Shown here: piece by piece, positions 10,925 through 21,350 of the stretch
How the letters are laid out: each line of letters starts with the position of its first letter
Position numbering within the stretch: the stretch's first letter is position 1
Assembly (NCBI RefSeq): GCF_016920785.2
Contig: NW_024609857.1
Span: 69,624,252-69,688,251 of the forward strand
Length of the DNA: 64,000 nt
Direction: 5' to 3'
Source: Ixodes scapularis
Lineage: Eukaryota > Arthropoda > Arachnida > Ixodida > Ixodidae
Translations under genes and position numbers: made by a program
Notes under the pieces: model-generated
The model's database searches: none
The model's input: only the letters and a program-made list of their open reading frames with translations
What the model was told of the DNA's origin: nothing

Positions 10925-11521
10925 GGGCCATACGCACATTTGCGTTTGAATGCGTTTGAGTGCGTTGCGGAGTCCTTGCGGCCAGGCGCGGTCGCTTGCA
11001 GAGCGACGCGCGCCTTCCCGCAACGCTCGGTAGCGCGACGCAAGCGAGTAGAGACTCGCTCAACTTTCCGAAGCGTTGCGGTGCGTTCGAGTGCGTTCGA
11101 CCAATCAGAAACCGAAAGAGGAGAGGGGATGACGTGTTCGCTCGCCCCACCCGGCCGACTCGGCGAGACGTATCCGGTTCGCGGGTCGCAGTGCTTGCTT
11201 TTTCGTTTTGGGGAGCGGTGGGGACTGTATTTTCCAAGGCTGCGATGGTTCAAGCTTGACAGAACGTTGGGGAAGCCGGCGAGATTGTCCCAAGATAGAA
11301 CACCGACGCTGTCGCCGTGCGCCGCCATGTTGCCTTGGATTTCGCTTACTATTGGTGAGCAACTAGCGACGATAACGCGTTCTTATTGGCTCTTGACTGC
11401 GGTTGACTGCGTGTCAACGCAACTGTGCGTACAAGCTTGGCGCAAGCGGTCTTCGCAACGCAACGCGTCCGCTTGCCGCTACGGAACGCACCGCGCTCAA
11501 ACGCGAATGTGCGTATGGGCC
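10925..11521. mobile_element. CpG-rich inverted-repeat element, copy 2 (inverted)
   Basis: Mirror image of copy 1 over most of its length. It starts GGGCCATACGCAC and ends GCGTATGGGCC, followed by TTAA (11522-11525). Read on the minus strand it again has the CCAAT boxes and an ATG near 11328 opening MAAHGDSVGVLSWDNLAGFP. It carries about 120 bp absent from copy 1 (around 11060-11190). Only TTTGAA separates the two copies, so the unit can fold into a hairpin more than 450 bp long. Confidence 0.6.
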
Positions 11522-11525
11522 TTAA

Positions 11526-12427
11526 GAAGCGATGCCGGGTTGTGGTGCAAGAGTCCAACTTCAAAAATTGTTTTCTCGCTTTAAACAAAAATCACTTTGA
11601 TTGAACTTTCAGAATCAAAAGACCATCGATTGTTCTTTCAAACACAGCATATTTTGTATTTTTACTTGGACCACCTCAGAGTAAAATAAACGGCTGTGTA
11701 TGCGTCAAAACGCACTTTTTGGCAACTTCAGGATTTTCTTTTATTGCGAGATATTTAAATGAGTGGTTTAAACTTTCTTTTATAGATGATATACCTGCAG
11801 GGAAGCCGGCAAAAAGTTATATTAAGTCCCCGGAGCAATTAGATATTTTTATAAAACACCAAAAAATAAAAATGTTAAAAAATGTGTTTTTAAAAAAATA
11901 TTTAAATTAAGCGAAACTGCGCAAGTCCAAACACATTGCAAGTCGAAAGCCATGCAGATTTATGAACGAAATATTGTTGCGTGTTACATAAAAAAGTTGA
12001 TTTTTCATAAATTATAGTGTGATACCTAGTTTCACGCAATTTTTAAAAGTTAAAACCGCGCTCACGCCATCAAAAAAAAATTTCGTCAAAAATATCTTAG
12101 GGCATGGTTACACACAATGCGGCAAAAGTCCATGAATTCTTTTTTTTTTTAGAAATGGAAGGTAGGTTGAGCGCGACGCCTGGGACGTTTGACATGGGAT
12201 GACCCCATAGTGACACCAATCAAGTTGCCTTCTCAGAAATGATCATAAATAAACGTCAAGAGGACCTGACAACACGCTGTTAAGTCGATGTCTTCCTGAT
12301 TTTTTCGTGAAAGAAAGATGGACTTTTACTTTTTTTTTGCTGCATTTGTTTTGCGCATGACCAAAACTAGCTTAGATGTTTGTTTTTTTGGGGGGAAAGA
12401 GTTGGATTTGCCACTCTTTGGTTCAGC
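11526..12427. other. AT-rich non-coding stretch
   Basis: No coding potential and no clean element boundaries. Poly(T)/poly(A) runs lie near 12070-12150. Confidence 0.5.
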
Positions 12428-12503
12428 GAATGCAACTTAGAAGACAAGGAAAATGTGAATGCAACTTAGAAGACAAGGAAAATGTGAATGCAACTTAGAA
12501 GAC
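12428..12503. repeat. 29-bp tandem repeat, about 2.6 copies
   Basis: The unit gaatgcaacttagaagacaa + ggaaaatgt is repeated exactly at 12428-12456 and 12457-12485, followed by a partial third copy. Lack of divergence suggests a recent tandem duplication. Confidence 0.9.
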
Positions 12504-12839
12504 CGCCTAGCATGCGTGGCCAGGGCTTCCTGCAACGTCTCACAACGAGTGCGACGCTACGCGGTGACGCCTAAAGCCACTTAATGCTCAAAGAGCACCG
12601 AATTCCGTTCAGTCCGCTTACTGGAAGTCAATCCCGGAGAATACAGTTCTGATTGGCTGGTTTAACCCGCGGCGGAAGTTATCAGTCGGCCATTTTGCAG
12701 CCGGGCCAAGTACAACAACATAAAAAAACTTTTAGCCTTTCCACTTTGGTGAACAAGGAAGACCAGCGAAGCTGTACTGTGGTGGGAATGAAGTAATGGC
12801 CGGCCGCAAGTCGCCAAGCCAGAGTGGAAAGGCTCGAAA

Positions 12840-12990
12840 GGTTGCGCCATCTATGAACGACGGCGGCAAGCAGACAACCGGCAACCTCAACACTCTGGAC
12901 AGCTACCGCCATCTATGAGTGACGGCGGCAACCAGAGTTTTGTGTCGATATTTCTTTGCGCGAGACACGATCTTGGGGAAACTAGGGCCC
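12840..12990. repeat. Dispersed repeat with 'CGCCATCTATGA..GACGGCGGCAA' units
   Basis: Two copies of a 26-bp unit (gcgccatctatgaacgacgg + cggcaa at about 12844, ccgccatctatgagtgacgg + cggcaa at about 12906) lie 60 bp apart. A third copy and an inverted fourth copy occur at 62810-62876. The downstream phrase cacgatcttggggaaactag also has an inverted relative near 62750-62775. It is an interspersed repeat of unknown class. Confidence 0.6.
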
Positions 12991-14652
12991 TTAAAGGGAC
13001 ACTGACAGGGTATTTATGCTCGCTGAAGTGTTTAGTTGTACGTGACATATGAGAGCTCAACTACCTAGAACAGAATTTGCGGCTCGAAATTCGGTTTCTT
13101 TCCGCCCGAAAACCGCCGATCAAGAACTGGCCGGTTCGAGTCTCGCTCACTCTCTTTTCCGCGGTCACGGGCCATTTTCTAAGGTATCGATGCGACCACC
13201 AAATTTAATCAAGTCGTTGGTCACTGAAGGCGCACACTCAATATTAAAAATAGAAAAAAATATTAAACCCATTTTTTGTGGCTTCTAAAAAGCTGCAAAT
13301 ACGTTGATTGAAAAAAAAGTTCCACAGACAACCGGAAGCATTCTGTGCGTGCGTCGTTTCGCGTATCGTGGGACTCGCAGGGACGGCGATGGCAGCGGAC
13401 GACGAACTGTCGTTCGCGGTACCGGCGAATTTTGTCTACCTTTAAAAGAGAAATTTGGGACTGGTCAAAAGAATTGGTATTCATCCCGTACGACACGCCC
13501 GACCACCAAGCCGATTTGCACGAAGACGTCGCCGAGCCGTCGCTCCCTTCTTGTGGCTGAAGACATCGCTCGCGCAAACGTCAAGCGCGACGTGTCTACT
13601 TCGAGTTGAATATGCACGCGTACGATTTCTTTACCAGGTGAGAATGTCGCCAATGCGTGGTGCATCCCGACTTCGACCCGGGAGTGCTTTTGCTACAGGA
13701 AAATCGGCAGCAAACTTTCCAACTTACAGTTTATCGGCTGAATCGTTACTAAGGAAAGAGATCTCCCAGTTTCGATGCGCCCCAGTAGCTCAGTGGGAAA
13801 GACGTCCGCGTCACACGCGGTAGGGCTGGGTTCGAACCCCGTGAAACTCCTTTTTTTTTTTTTGTTTTTTATAAAATATTTTTTGATGTCTTCATTTCTT
13901 TTTTTTTTTTTACAATTATTGCTGAAGAAACAAAAAACAAAACAAAAAAAAAAAAATGTGGACGACACGTCGCTGAATTAAATGGTATGGGATTTCCTTT
14001 TTGACTCCTGCGAACTCAATGTAGTCACTTTTCACAAAATGCAAGGAGCATATAAATCAGGTAGCGTCCGCTTTCCGATGTGCCCGTAAATGTTCTACAG
14101 GAATTGCAGCCAGCCATTGGTCCCGATCCCGTTGATCTATCGGAAACTCTGTCGCACAATGCCCCTTCTGTTTCGGACGCAGGACATGTGAGCTAGCTCT
14201 TCACGCAACATCTTGGGTGTATTCTTTTCGGAGCCCATCAAAATTCACCACGGGCACTCACTACTCATCTCCAACTCCTCAATGTACAAAACGACTCATC
14301 TTGGAGTACAGAACAACGAGCGGAACATACATAACTGCAAAAGAATCCCACGGCGAACAGTTCCCGTACGCCGCATGTCGTCTGCTACGGGAAAAAGGAA
14401 AAAACAAACAAACAAAAAAAAAAAAACACGGTCGGGTGTAGCCACGTGACTTCCGCCACTCACTCTCTTTTCTCCACTTCTCCGACCTCCGTCGGGTTTC
14501 GGTTTCGGTTTCGAGCAGTTGCGTCTTTTGGCTTTATTAAAAAAATACGCGACTCTGTTGCAAAATAATAATTGGGTAGTCCTATGACACCATAATGAAG
14601 CGCCTGGCAAAAAATTTAAAAAAAAGTTTGGGGGGTGTCAGTGTCCCTTTAA
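12991..14652. mobile_element. TTAA-bounded transposon-like element, about 1.66 kb
   Basis: The left end reads TTAA-AGGGACACTGACA and the right end TGTCAGTGTCCCT-TTAA, so a 13-bp inverted repeat sits directly inside TTAA on both sides, as for piggyBac-class transposition. No transposase motif is visible. The interior contains a start codon in good context near 13388 (MAADDELSFAVPANF..., soon interrupted), and a tRNA-like unit at 13777-13850 that may be a separate SINE insertion. Confidence 0.55.
13777..13850 (+). repeat. tRNA-like unit (tRNA-Val-like SINE head or pseudo-tRNA)
   Basis: Box A (TAGCTCAGTGG) and box B (GGTTCGAACCC) are both perfect RNA polymerase III promoter matches at proper spacing. 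The anticodon arm tccgc-GTCACAC-gcggt would show anticodon CAC (Val). However, the acceptor ends (gcgcccc / gtgaaactcc) do not pair and the D and T stems are imperfect, so it is unlikely to make a working tRNA. A T-rich run follows directly. tRNA-related SINEs, the Ruka family among them, are known from ixodid ticks; family membership here is not tested. Confidence 0.6.
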
Positions 14653-15720
14653 TAGCTCCGCTGTAAAACGTATACGAAACGTTTCCGCGTTTCTGCCGTA
14701 TTACGGCTACAGCGAGTATGCACGGGTGTGTGCTCTGAGCATCGACGAGTTAGGACAGAACGGAGGGTGCATTGATTTTCTCTTGATTGTTTTATATCAA
14801 GCAGCCGCTAATCTGGTTCGCCGAAGAAGATCACCGGCTTGTTTTCTCGCTCCGGTGGCGCTGGTGCTGCTTTTGAGACTGTACGCCTCAGACACTAAGC
14901 CTAACACTCGACTCCGATGTGTTTCGAGGCGAGAGGAAGAGACGAGACAGCGAGGAGCAAGTCACGAATCGCTCAGAACGCAGAAAGAACCTCAATAAAA
15001 ACGAACCAGGGTCGCCACAGATTAGGAAAGTGGATTGAAGAGTTCGCCGAGAACGAACGCCACGCTGTACGCGCCTCGCATCGACTGCACAGGGCAGCCC
15101 AATTTTGGAGACGGGTTAGAGCCAGAGCCAACGTTTCTAGATTACCTCAGTTGAGGAACTCCTGCGAGAGAGTATACCCCCCCCCCCCCCCCCCCCCTCA
15201 CTCACTTCAGTCCGCCTCCCGTCATTCGAAGCGCCATCTAGATTTTCGTTTACGAACTGTGTGATCCATAGTACGGAGGACCGCCATCTAGACGCTGCGC
15301 TTCGAAACGTTCGCATCCCATAGAATACACTTCAGTTACCAAAGCAGCCGTCCTGCGAGTCAACCGACGGGAGGCGAATCGTGGTGAGTGACGAGGGGTT
15401 CTGCTCCTTTATGCATCAGTGTCTCTGAGCAGTTCCGTAACGGAACTAATCTAATAACGTTGGCCAAAGCCGTGTATTGGGAGAGTTTGGGCATACATTG
15501 GTTTCAATAGGCGAGCATCTCGGATCCAACCACAGACCGCGAAAGAACCCTTAGCAATGGTCATGGGCTCTTTAAAAATGTGACTCGACTAATCTAAGAC
15601 GTTTTAGCGTCGCCAGAGTAAAAAGGTATAACCCTTGGTGACTGAAAACTTTGCGCATGTGAGATTTTCGTCACATCTATATTCAGCGGTAGAATGAACG
15701 AATGTCGCTATAAGCCAAGG
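14653..15720. other. Non-coding stretch with a poly(C) tract
   Basis: No recognised gene. A run of about 19 C lies at 15178-15197. Two copies of the GCCATCTA motif occur at 15231-15240 and 15281-15290. Confidence 0.5.
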
Positions 15721-15892
15721 CCGGTTTGCTAGTAACGGCGTCTCAGCTGAGACTGGGGGAAAGAAAGCACTGCCAAAGCCATCGCACGAGCTGAGCGGGA
15801 CTCAAGCCGCGTCTCAAGACGCTCGCGCGCCCCACCCTTCACACTGTTTTCTTTCTCCCAGTCTCAGCTGAGACGCTGTTCTAGCAAGCCGG
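15721..15892. mobile_element. Short palindromic MITE, 172 bp
   Basis: The left arm (ccggtttgctag ... gtctcagctgagactggg) and right arm (cccagtctcagctgagac ... ctagcaagccgg) are complementary over about 45 bp with small mismatches. Each arm contains the palindrome tctcagctgaga. No clear target duplication was found. Confidence 0.65.
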
Positions 15893-16430
15893 TCCAGAGC
15901 AAACTGTTACTGAGACACCGAAATTGAACGCTTCTATTTCACGTTTTAAATGTCGTTTCCCATATTGTGACGTCGCGGTCTTCTGATTGATCGATGCTGT
16001 GTCGCCACTTTTGGTTTACACTCTAACCCCAGGGGGAGTATTCGGCGCTGGCGGCGGCCTCTGCTCTACCCCTTGGACAAACTCTCCGAATATACGGCTC
16101 TGGTTGGAGCGCGACTGCTGCACCGCGACTCGGTTCTACAATGAAGCTTGGGAGTTTCGGTAGTCTAAGAACATTCATTGACCCTAGTGACGCCAAGACA
16201 GACGCGTCCCTCTGCTCCGAGGCGGCGTTTCTCGTCGAGCATAAAGCGTTTGCCGCTTGGCGCGCGTCCGGTATCCACCAACGATGACGTCACAGATAGA
16301 CTATGTCTTCTAGGTGGTCCTTACAATGTACCTACCATGTCCCTTTATTCGCATTATGCGCGAAATGCATTCTCTTACTAAGTTCGTCTTGTGTTTCTGC
16401 CATCGGAAGTGAAACAACTAACGTCCGCAG

Positions 16431-18381
16431 GTGACCTTCCCGAGATCCGGCACTCACTGGGTTCAGCAAATCATCGAGCTTCTTCTGTACAAAGGAGAGT
16501 CCGCAAAGTCACTCACCGAATTCACCACGCGGGCCCCATTCTTGGAGCTGCACGGAGCACCGAAAACCGACGGTCCCAGGCTATTACGAACACACATGCC
16601 ATTAGAGAAACTCCAACTTTGTGAGAAAGCAAAGTACATCTATGTGGCCAGGAATCCTTGCGACTGCTGCGTGTCAAACTTTCACATGATGGAGGACCTT
16701 CCGGCGTACCAGTACAAGGACAGTACCTTCGAGCAGTTCTTTGAAGCGTTCCTGACTGGACAGCTCGGCTTCGGCAGCTACTTTGATCACGTGCTGTCGG
16801 GTTGGAAGCGCCGGCACGACACCAATTTTTTTTTCGTAACCTACAAAGGAGCTCTACGAGAACAAGGCTGATGTTGTCCTCAGCAGTGTGTCAAACCGAA
16901 AAAAATACGGGTTCGGTTACGGTTCAGGTTCAGGTAAATTTATTTTGTTCCGGTTCAGTTCCGGTTCGATTAATTCGATTCGCGAACCGGTTCGGGGCGC
17001 TGAACCGGTTCGCGAACCGGTTCGGAAATTATAAATGAAAATTGCAACATCAAAATAAATTACAAATAAAACATCTGAAATCAGCACATACGAAACGGGA
17101 TACATCGTAGTGTAAGGCTCAGGGATTTCTACCAGGAATGGTTTCTTTATGTGCACTCAAAGGTTACCTGACCGACGTTTACGCATTCGGACTTCATCTA
17201 ATTGGGTCCGACGCAGTAGCTGTAAAACCCGCGACCTCCTTACAAACCCATTTACAAGTAGAACTCGCTAACTATCCCGCCACCTCGTCGTGTAAGCAAT
17301 TGAAGGAACAGTGGGGAGAAAATACAGCTTTCTTTATTTGAACTAGCCTTCGGTAACTCAAATTATACCCTTAAAGAAGTTTTCATTAAACAAGATACGG
17401 AATATGAAAAACACTTCACCGAACGCAACGCCAGAAGGACGTAATAGGATAAATATTAAAATAGAAGAGTTCGCTGTGTCACAAACATGTTAGCTTCTAA
17501 GTGCCTATACGAAACCGGATGCATCGTGGTGCTGGCTTTCGTCAGCGGCCGCCACTCGCACAAAACTAACTACACCGCACACTATATTACCTGGACGTCT
17601 AAAGGGATGCGGGAGAAGGTAACCACTTCTGTTCCAGTGACCACGTGGTTACTATGAGGTGCTGCTTTATGACCAACGCAATACTGGTTCCTATGTCAAG
17701 ATTCATGGATGCAGCGTTTATATTCCTAAGTCTGAGTGGAGAAGAAAAATATGTAAGCGAGGTGTGTGTCAGTAGACGGCACTTAAAAAACAAATGGCAT
17801 TGATAGCACATTCATTGTCAACAGCGCGTGGCCGAACCGTCTTGACATAAGCCGGTAACCGTTATTTTTTTTCCGGTTCAGTTCCGGTTCGTGTTCATCG
17901 CGATAACAATATAAGGGTTCGGGCTCGGGTTCAGTTCCGGAAAAAATACCGGTTCGGTTTCGGTTTTCGGTTCGGTTCGGTCCGGTTCGACACCCTGGTC
18001 CTCAGGCTAGCCGAATTCCTGGGAGAGGACTACCGGAAATCGCTGGTGGACGACTAAGAGTTTTATGAGAATGTATTGCAAAAGAGTTCTTTTTCTTTTA
18101 TGCAAGAACTTATGAAGTCGAATACCGCCGAGATGATCAAGGTGTTCAACGCAAAATTGGTATTTAATGGTGCGTTACAAAATTTGTCTCAAGATAGTGT
18201 GATAACTCAGGAAGAGGCTAACCTTGTTCGTAAAGGTTCCGTGGGTGGCTGGAAACCCTACTTCTCAAATGAGAACATGGGAAGAATGCAGTCGGTACTT
18301 GATGAGAAATTTGGAATTAGCGATATTTGTAAAACAGTTTGCGAACTTTTTTCAGTGTGTTCCCTGGTTTTCTGGGGATGA
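16431..18381 (+). pseudogene. SULT-A: cytosolic sulfotransferase pseudogene (main exon)
   Basis: Family role: transfer of sulfonate from PAPS to small hydroxyl or amine acceptors in the cytosol. The exon follows an acceptor (tccgcag) at 16430 and opens VTFPRSGTHWVQQIIE, the 5'-phosphosulfate loop. RTHMPLEKL (with the expected catalytic His) and YVARNPCDCCVS (3'-phosphate loop) follow. The C-terminal RKGSVGGWKPYFS box is at about 18228-18266. Three lesions are visible: one extra A near 16845-16850 shifts the frame after FFVTYK; a hAT-type element (16884-17997) splits the exon; and TAA at about 18055-18057 interrupts the later part. The C-box has GGWK instead of the usual GDWK. No matching first exon was found upstream. 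A nonfunctional relative of SULT-B and SULT-C. Confidence 0.85.
16884..17997. mobile_element. hAT-type non-autonomous element inside SULT-A, 1114 bp
   Basis: Ends CAGTGTGTCAAACCG and CGGTTCGACACCCTG form imperfect inverted repeats. An exact 8-bp duplication GTCCTCAG lies at 16876-16883 and 17998-18005. Both sub-terminal regions are rich in ggttcggttc / gaaccggttc repeats. No transposase frame. Removing it with one duplication copy rejoins the sulfotransferase reading (VVL / RLAEFLG), which fixes its boundaries independently. Confidence 0.9.
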
Positions 18382-18447
18382 GCTTTCTCAGAGTGTTTGA
18401 GTTTGCAACTTTTAGCAGTGATAGGATCAAAATAATGTAATGTGTAC

Positions 18448-19930
18448 TTATTCACAAAAAAAATGATTGGTAAGAGCAGACCTCAAAAGTACAGTATCAG
18501 TTTTAGATGCAATTGGTCCGGGAAGGGGGTTCCAGTCCAGGAATGTGCGAGGAAGGAAAGAAGATTGGAATGTAGATGTGATAGCGATAGGTACCTCAAA
18601 TTTGTGCTGGTGATCATGACGAGCAGAAATATAAAGGAGACGGGGGATTAATTTGTTGCGAAGCACAGAGTTATAAAACTAAAGTTTGTAAAATAAAGAG
18701 AGGTGTGAAAACTAACGTCACAGAAAGAGGGGCGGGAGTGACAACATTGATTTCATAGAAGCGACGCTGATGTATAATGATAATTGGAATGGATAAAACG
18801 AGCGGATCTATTTTGAATGGTTTCCAACGCGGCTTGTTTGGGATCCCAGACAGAGGCTGCATATTCTAACTTCGGTCAAACTAGAGCTTTATAAAGAATT
18901 AGCTTGAGGGAAACAAGACCTAATAAAACGTTACGCCTGAGGTAGCCTAACATACGGTTCGTATGAAATGTGATATATTGAACATGTGTTTTACATGAGA
19001 GGTTAGAAGTTATATGTACACCTAAATATTTGTAAGAAGATACCGTTTCAAGCTGAGCCTGACTAAGAAAGTAGTTTCGAGTTTTATGTGACTTGCGAGA
19101 TACACGCATGGACTTACATTTGTTAGTATTAAGCGTCATAGACCATAGGTCACACCACTGGTAAAGAGCGTTAATGTCAGATTTAAGCATGATGTTATCA
19201 CAATCATTAAACTTCTCACGGTAAATCACACAGTTGTCAGAAAATAAACAAATAGTCGAGGAAACATTAAGAGGGGAGTCGTTAATATATATAAAAAGAT
19301 AAAGGTCCTAAAACTGGTACTTGGGGAACCCCAGAGGCTACAAACGAAAGAGAAGAGTTACTATCATTTACTGTAACAAATTGTGACCGCAATGATAGAA
19401 AAGATTGAATACATGCAAGAACGTTACCAGCTATGTTAAACTTGGACAGTTTCAGAGTAGGTAGTTTATGAGATACTTTATCGAACGCTTTGAAGAAATC
19501 TAGGAAAATTCAGTCTGCCTCGGATCCTCGGTCCAGGATGCAGTGAAGGTCATATGTGAATGATAAAAGCTGTCTCGCATGAAAAGGTTCTTCGAAATTT
19601 ATGTTGGGATAGACAGAAGAAGTTGTGAAATTCTAAGAAATAGACAAGGCTGGAACATATTACATGCTCAAGGAGTTTGTAAGGAACACTGGTGATAGAG
19701 ATTGGGCAATAATTTAAAGGGGAATGTTTGTCACCAGTCTTGTAGAAGAGAACCACCTTCCCGACCTTCATCTCTAAAGAGAGAAAATGATCTCTAATGG
19801 ACTGATCAAAAGGTTTAGTTAAAATAAGAAAAGAGCAATGCTTTGTATTTTGCAGAAACTTCGAACTAACACCCTCCACTTCCGCTGATTGCGACGACCT
19901 TAATGGTTCCATGACGATAAACAAGTGTGA
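18448..19930 (-). mobile_element. Degenerate non-LTR retrotransposon ORF2 (CR1/Jockey-type), copy 1
   Basis: Minus-strand reverse transcriptase in broken frames. At 19924-19550 are the N-terminal RT motifs: KVVLFYKTGDKHSPLNYCPI then TSVPYKLLEHVI. At about 19260-19220 the catalytic box reads FSDN where family members have F/YADD. At 19229-18876 comes the thumb side with LETVSSYKYLGVHI. The tail at 18860-18448 has AASVWDPKQ, ARFI and finally FLPRTFLDWNPLP. Frameshifts, stops and loss of the catalytic Asp pair show it is dead. Related to copy 2 at 32045-33390. Confidence 0.75.
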
Positions 19931-20609
19931 GAGACTTATGGTACACTTCCTCAGAAACGATAATTCTGTGTATATTTACTCTCTCAGTCAGCGTATGTTT
20001 TGAATGTACTCCAGAAACAAATGACGCAGTAAACATCCTGAGCCTGTTTAAACCTTCTTTTTATACTGGGAAAATTTTTTATTCGAGAAACAAAAAAAAA
20101 CAAAAACAAAAAGGAATTAACCTAATGAATTTTTGCGAAATGCTGTAGATACACTGGTACGAATTATCCGTTCACATTCTTATGTGGCATAGTTGGTGTT
20201 TTAAATAAAAGGTTGTATTATGATTGCACATCTTAATGGTTGGAACAATGCGTTTAGCTTTTAAAGTGTGTTGCCGTGCTGGTCACGAAGATATTCTCTT
20301 GTGACAATACTGTCAAACCACCTCAAAGTAAAGGCGCTGATTGAAGATGTAAAACCATCGAAGCAAGACTCTGTGAGATATAGCGGAGGTTATAAAGCGT
20401 TAAAAAATTATTAGAACGAACGATAGTTGCGACGTGGTTGCTGAAATGACGTCATATTTTATATGCACGATTGTATTTTTCGCAGTATACTAACATCGTA
20501 ATGGTATTAGTAATTTGAAATAAATTTTCTGCTGCCTTTTATTTTGTTAGGGGGCAACGGGGTTTGTGAGATTAGTCAGCTTATCAATTAAACAAAACAG
20601 TTACGAGCA

Positions 20610-20614
<5 letters not shown>
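19931..20614. other. AT-rich non-coding stretch
   Basis: No recognisable coding or repeat structure apart from A-rich runs near 20090-20110. Confidence 0.5.

Positions 20615-20647
<33 letters not shown>
20615..20647. repeat. (TA)n microsatellite
   Basis: Uninterrupted alternating TA of about 33 bases. A shorter (TA)n lies at about 21979-21994. Confidence 0.95.
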
Positions 20648-20650
<3 letters not shown>

Positions 20651-20682
20651 TGGGTGCTTTAGCTCAAATCGTGCAGGCAAAA

Positions 20683-21350
20683 AGGGTGAAATTTTTAATT
20701 TCGTTGCAAAATATTTATGTCATGGCTTCGTCTCTGAAAACGCAGTAACCACAAACCGCAAGTTCGTCGGATTTTTCATTCTCGACTCACGAATTTTAAA
20801 AGAGGCCGCGGTGGAAAGCATTGTTTTTCACATCCGTCATGGGTCGGATGTTTCACTCGATCTCCTTGCGTGGAGTTTGAGTCCACATTACGTTAACTTT
20901 TTTCAAGCACTCTGTGAGCACATTTAAAAGGCTCTGATACCATAAAATAATTTTATGCGTTTTGCTTTTTTTCTGTAAAAATGTCAAATACGCCCCCTCG
21001 GTTAATTGTTGACGAACTTTGACAATTAAATACTAACGATCTACTTGGGTTACATAAATATCTTTTACGCCTACGGAGAGCTCAAAACACGCTCTTTATA
21101 TATAATACGAAATCACTCAGTTGCAATAAATATCCTTTGAGGGACGTTTACGTTCATTTTATCCGAAAACCAAAAAGTACGAATTTTAAAACCGACTTTC
21201 TAAAAAAAAAAAAACATTTTTTTATTTATTTTTTAATGTAGATATTATAGTTGTCTACTTGGAAACTTGGAAATTAAGTCGAGAAAGTGTGTATTTGTTT
21301 CTATGTTCTATATTTAAGCCCCATATCGGAAAAGGACATCTTCGTTTTGC
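20683..21350. repeat. Long inverted repeat, left copy (about 670 bp)
   Basis: This segment recurs in reverse complement at 23930-24590. Shared phrases include cacaaaccgcaagttcgtcg, ttgacgaactttgacaatta (with small differences), acgctctttatatata and aattaagtcgagaaagtgtg. Identity is high but with many single-base differences and short indels, so the duplication is not recent. Content is AT-rich and non-coding. Confidence 0.75.

Noticed and set aside
10634..11584. 316-codon plus-strand frame as a gene
   Set aside because: It spans both arms of the inverted twin element and the centre of the palindrome; the open frame follows from CpG-rich repeat composition.
13304..13823. Overlapping frames of 100-122 codons on both strands
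   Set aside because: Mutually overlapping, within the TTAA-bounded element, no conserved motif; the best start (13388) is soon interrupted.
13777..13850. Functional tRNA-Val gene
   Set aside because: The acceptor ends do not pair and the D/T stems are imperfect, although both pol III boxes are good.
16142..16295. ATG-opened frame just upstream of the SULT-A exon (MKLGSFGSLRTFIDPSDAK...) as its first exon
   Set aside because: No similarity to the 42-codon first exons of the other loci, and no donor site at a matching phase.
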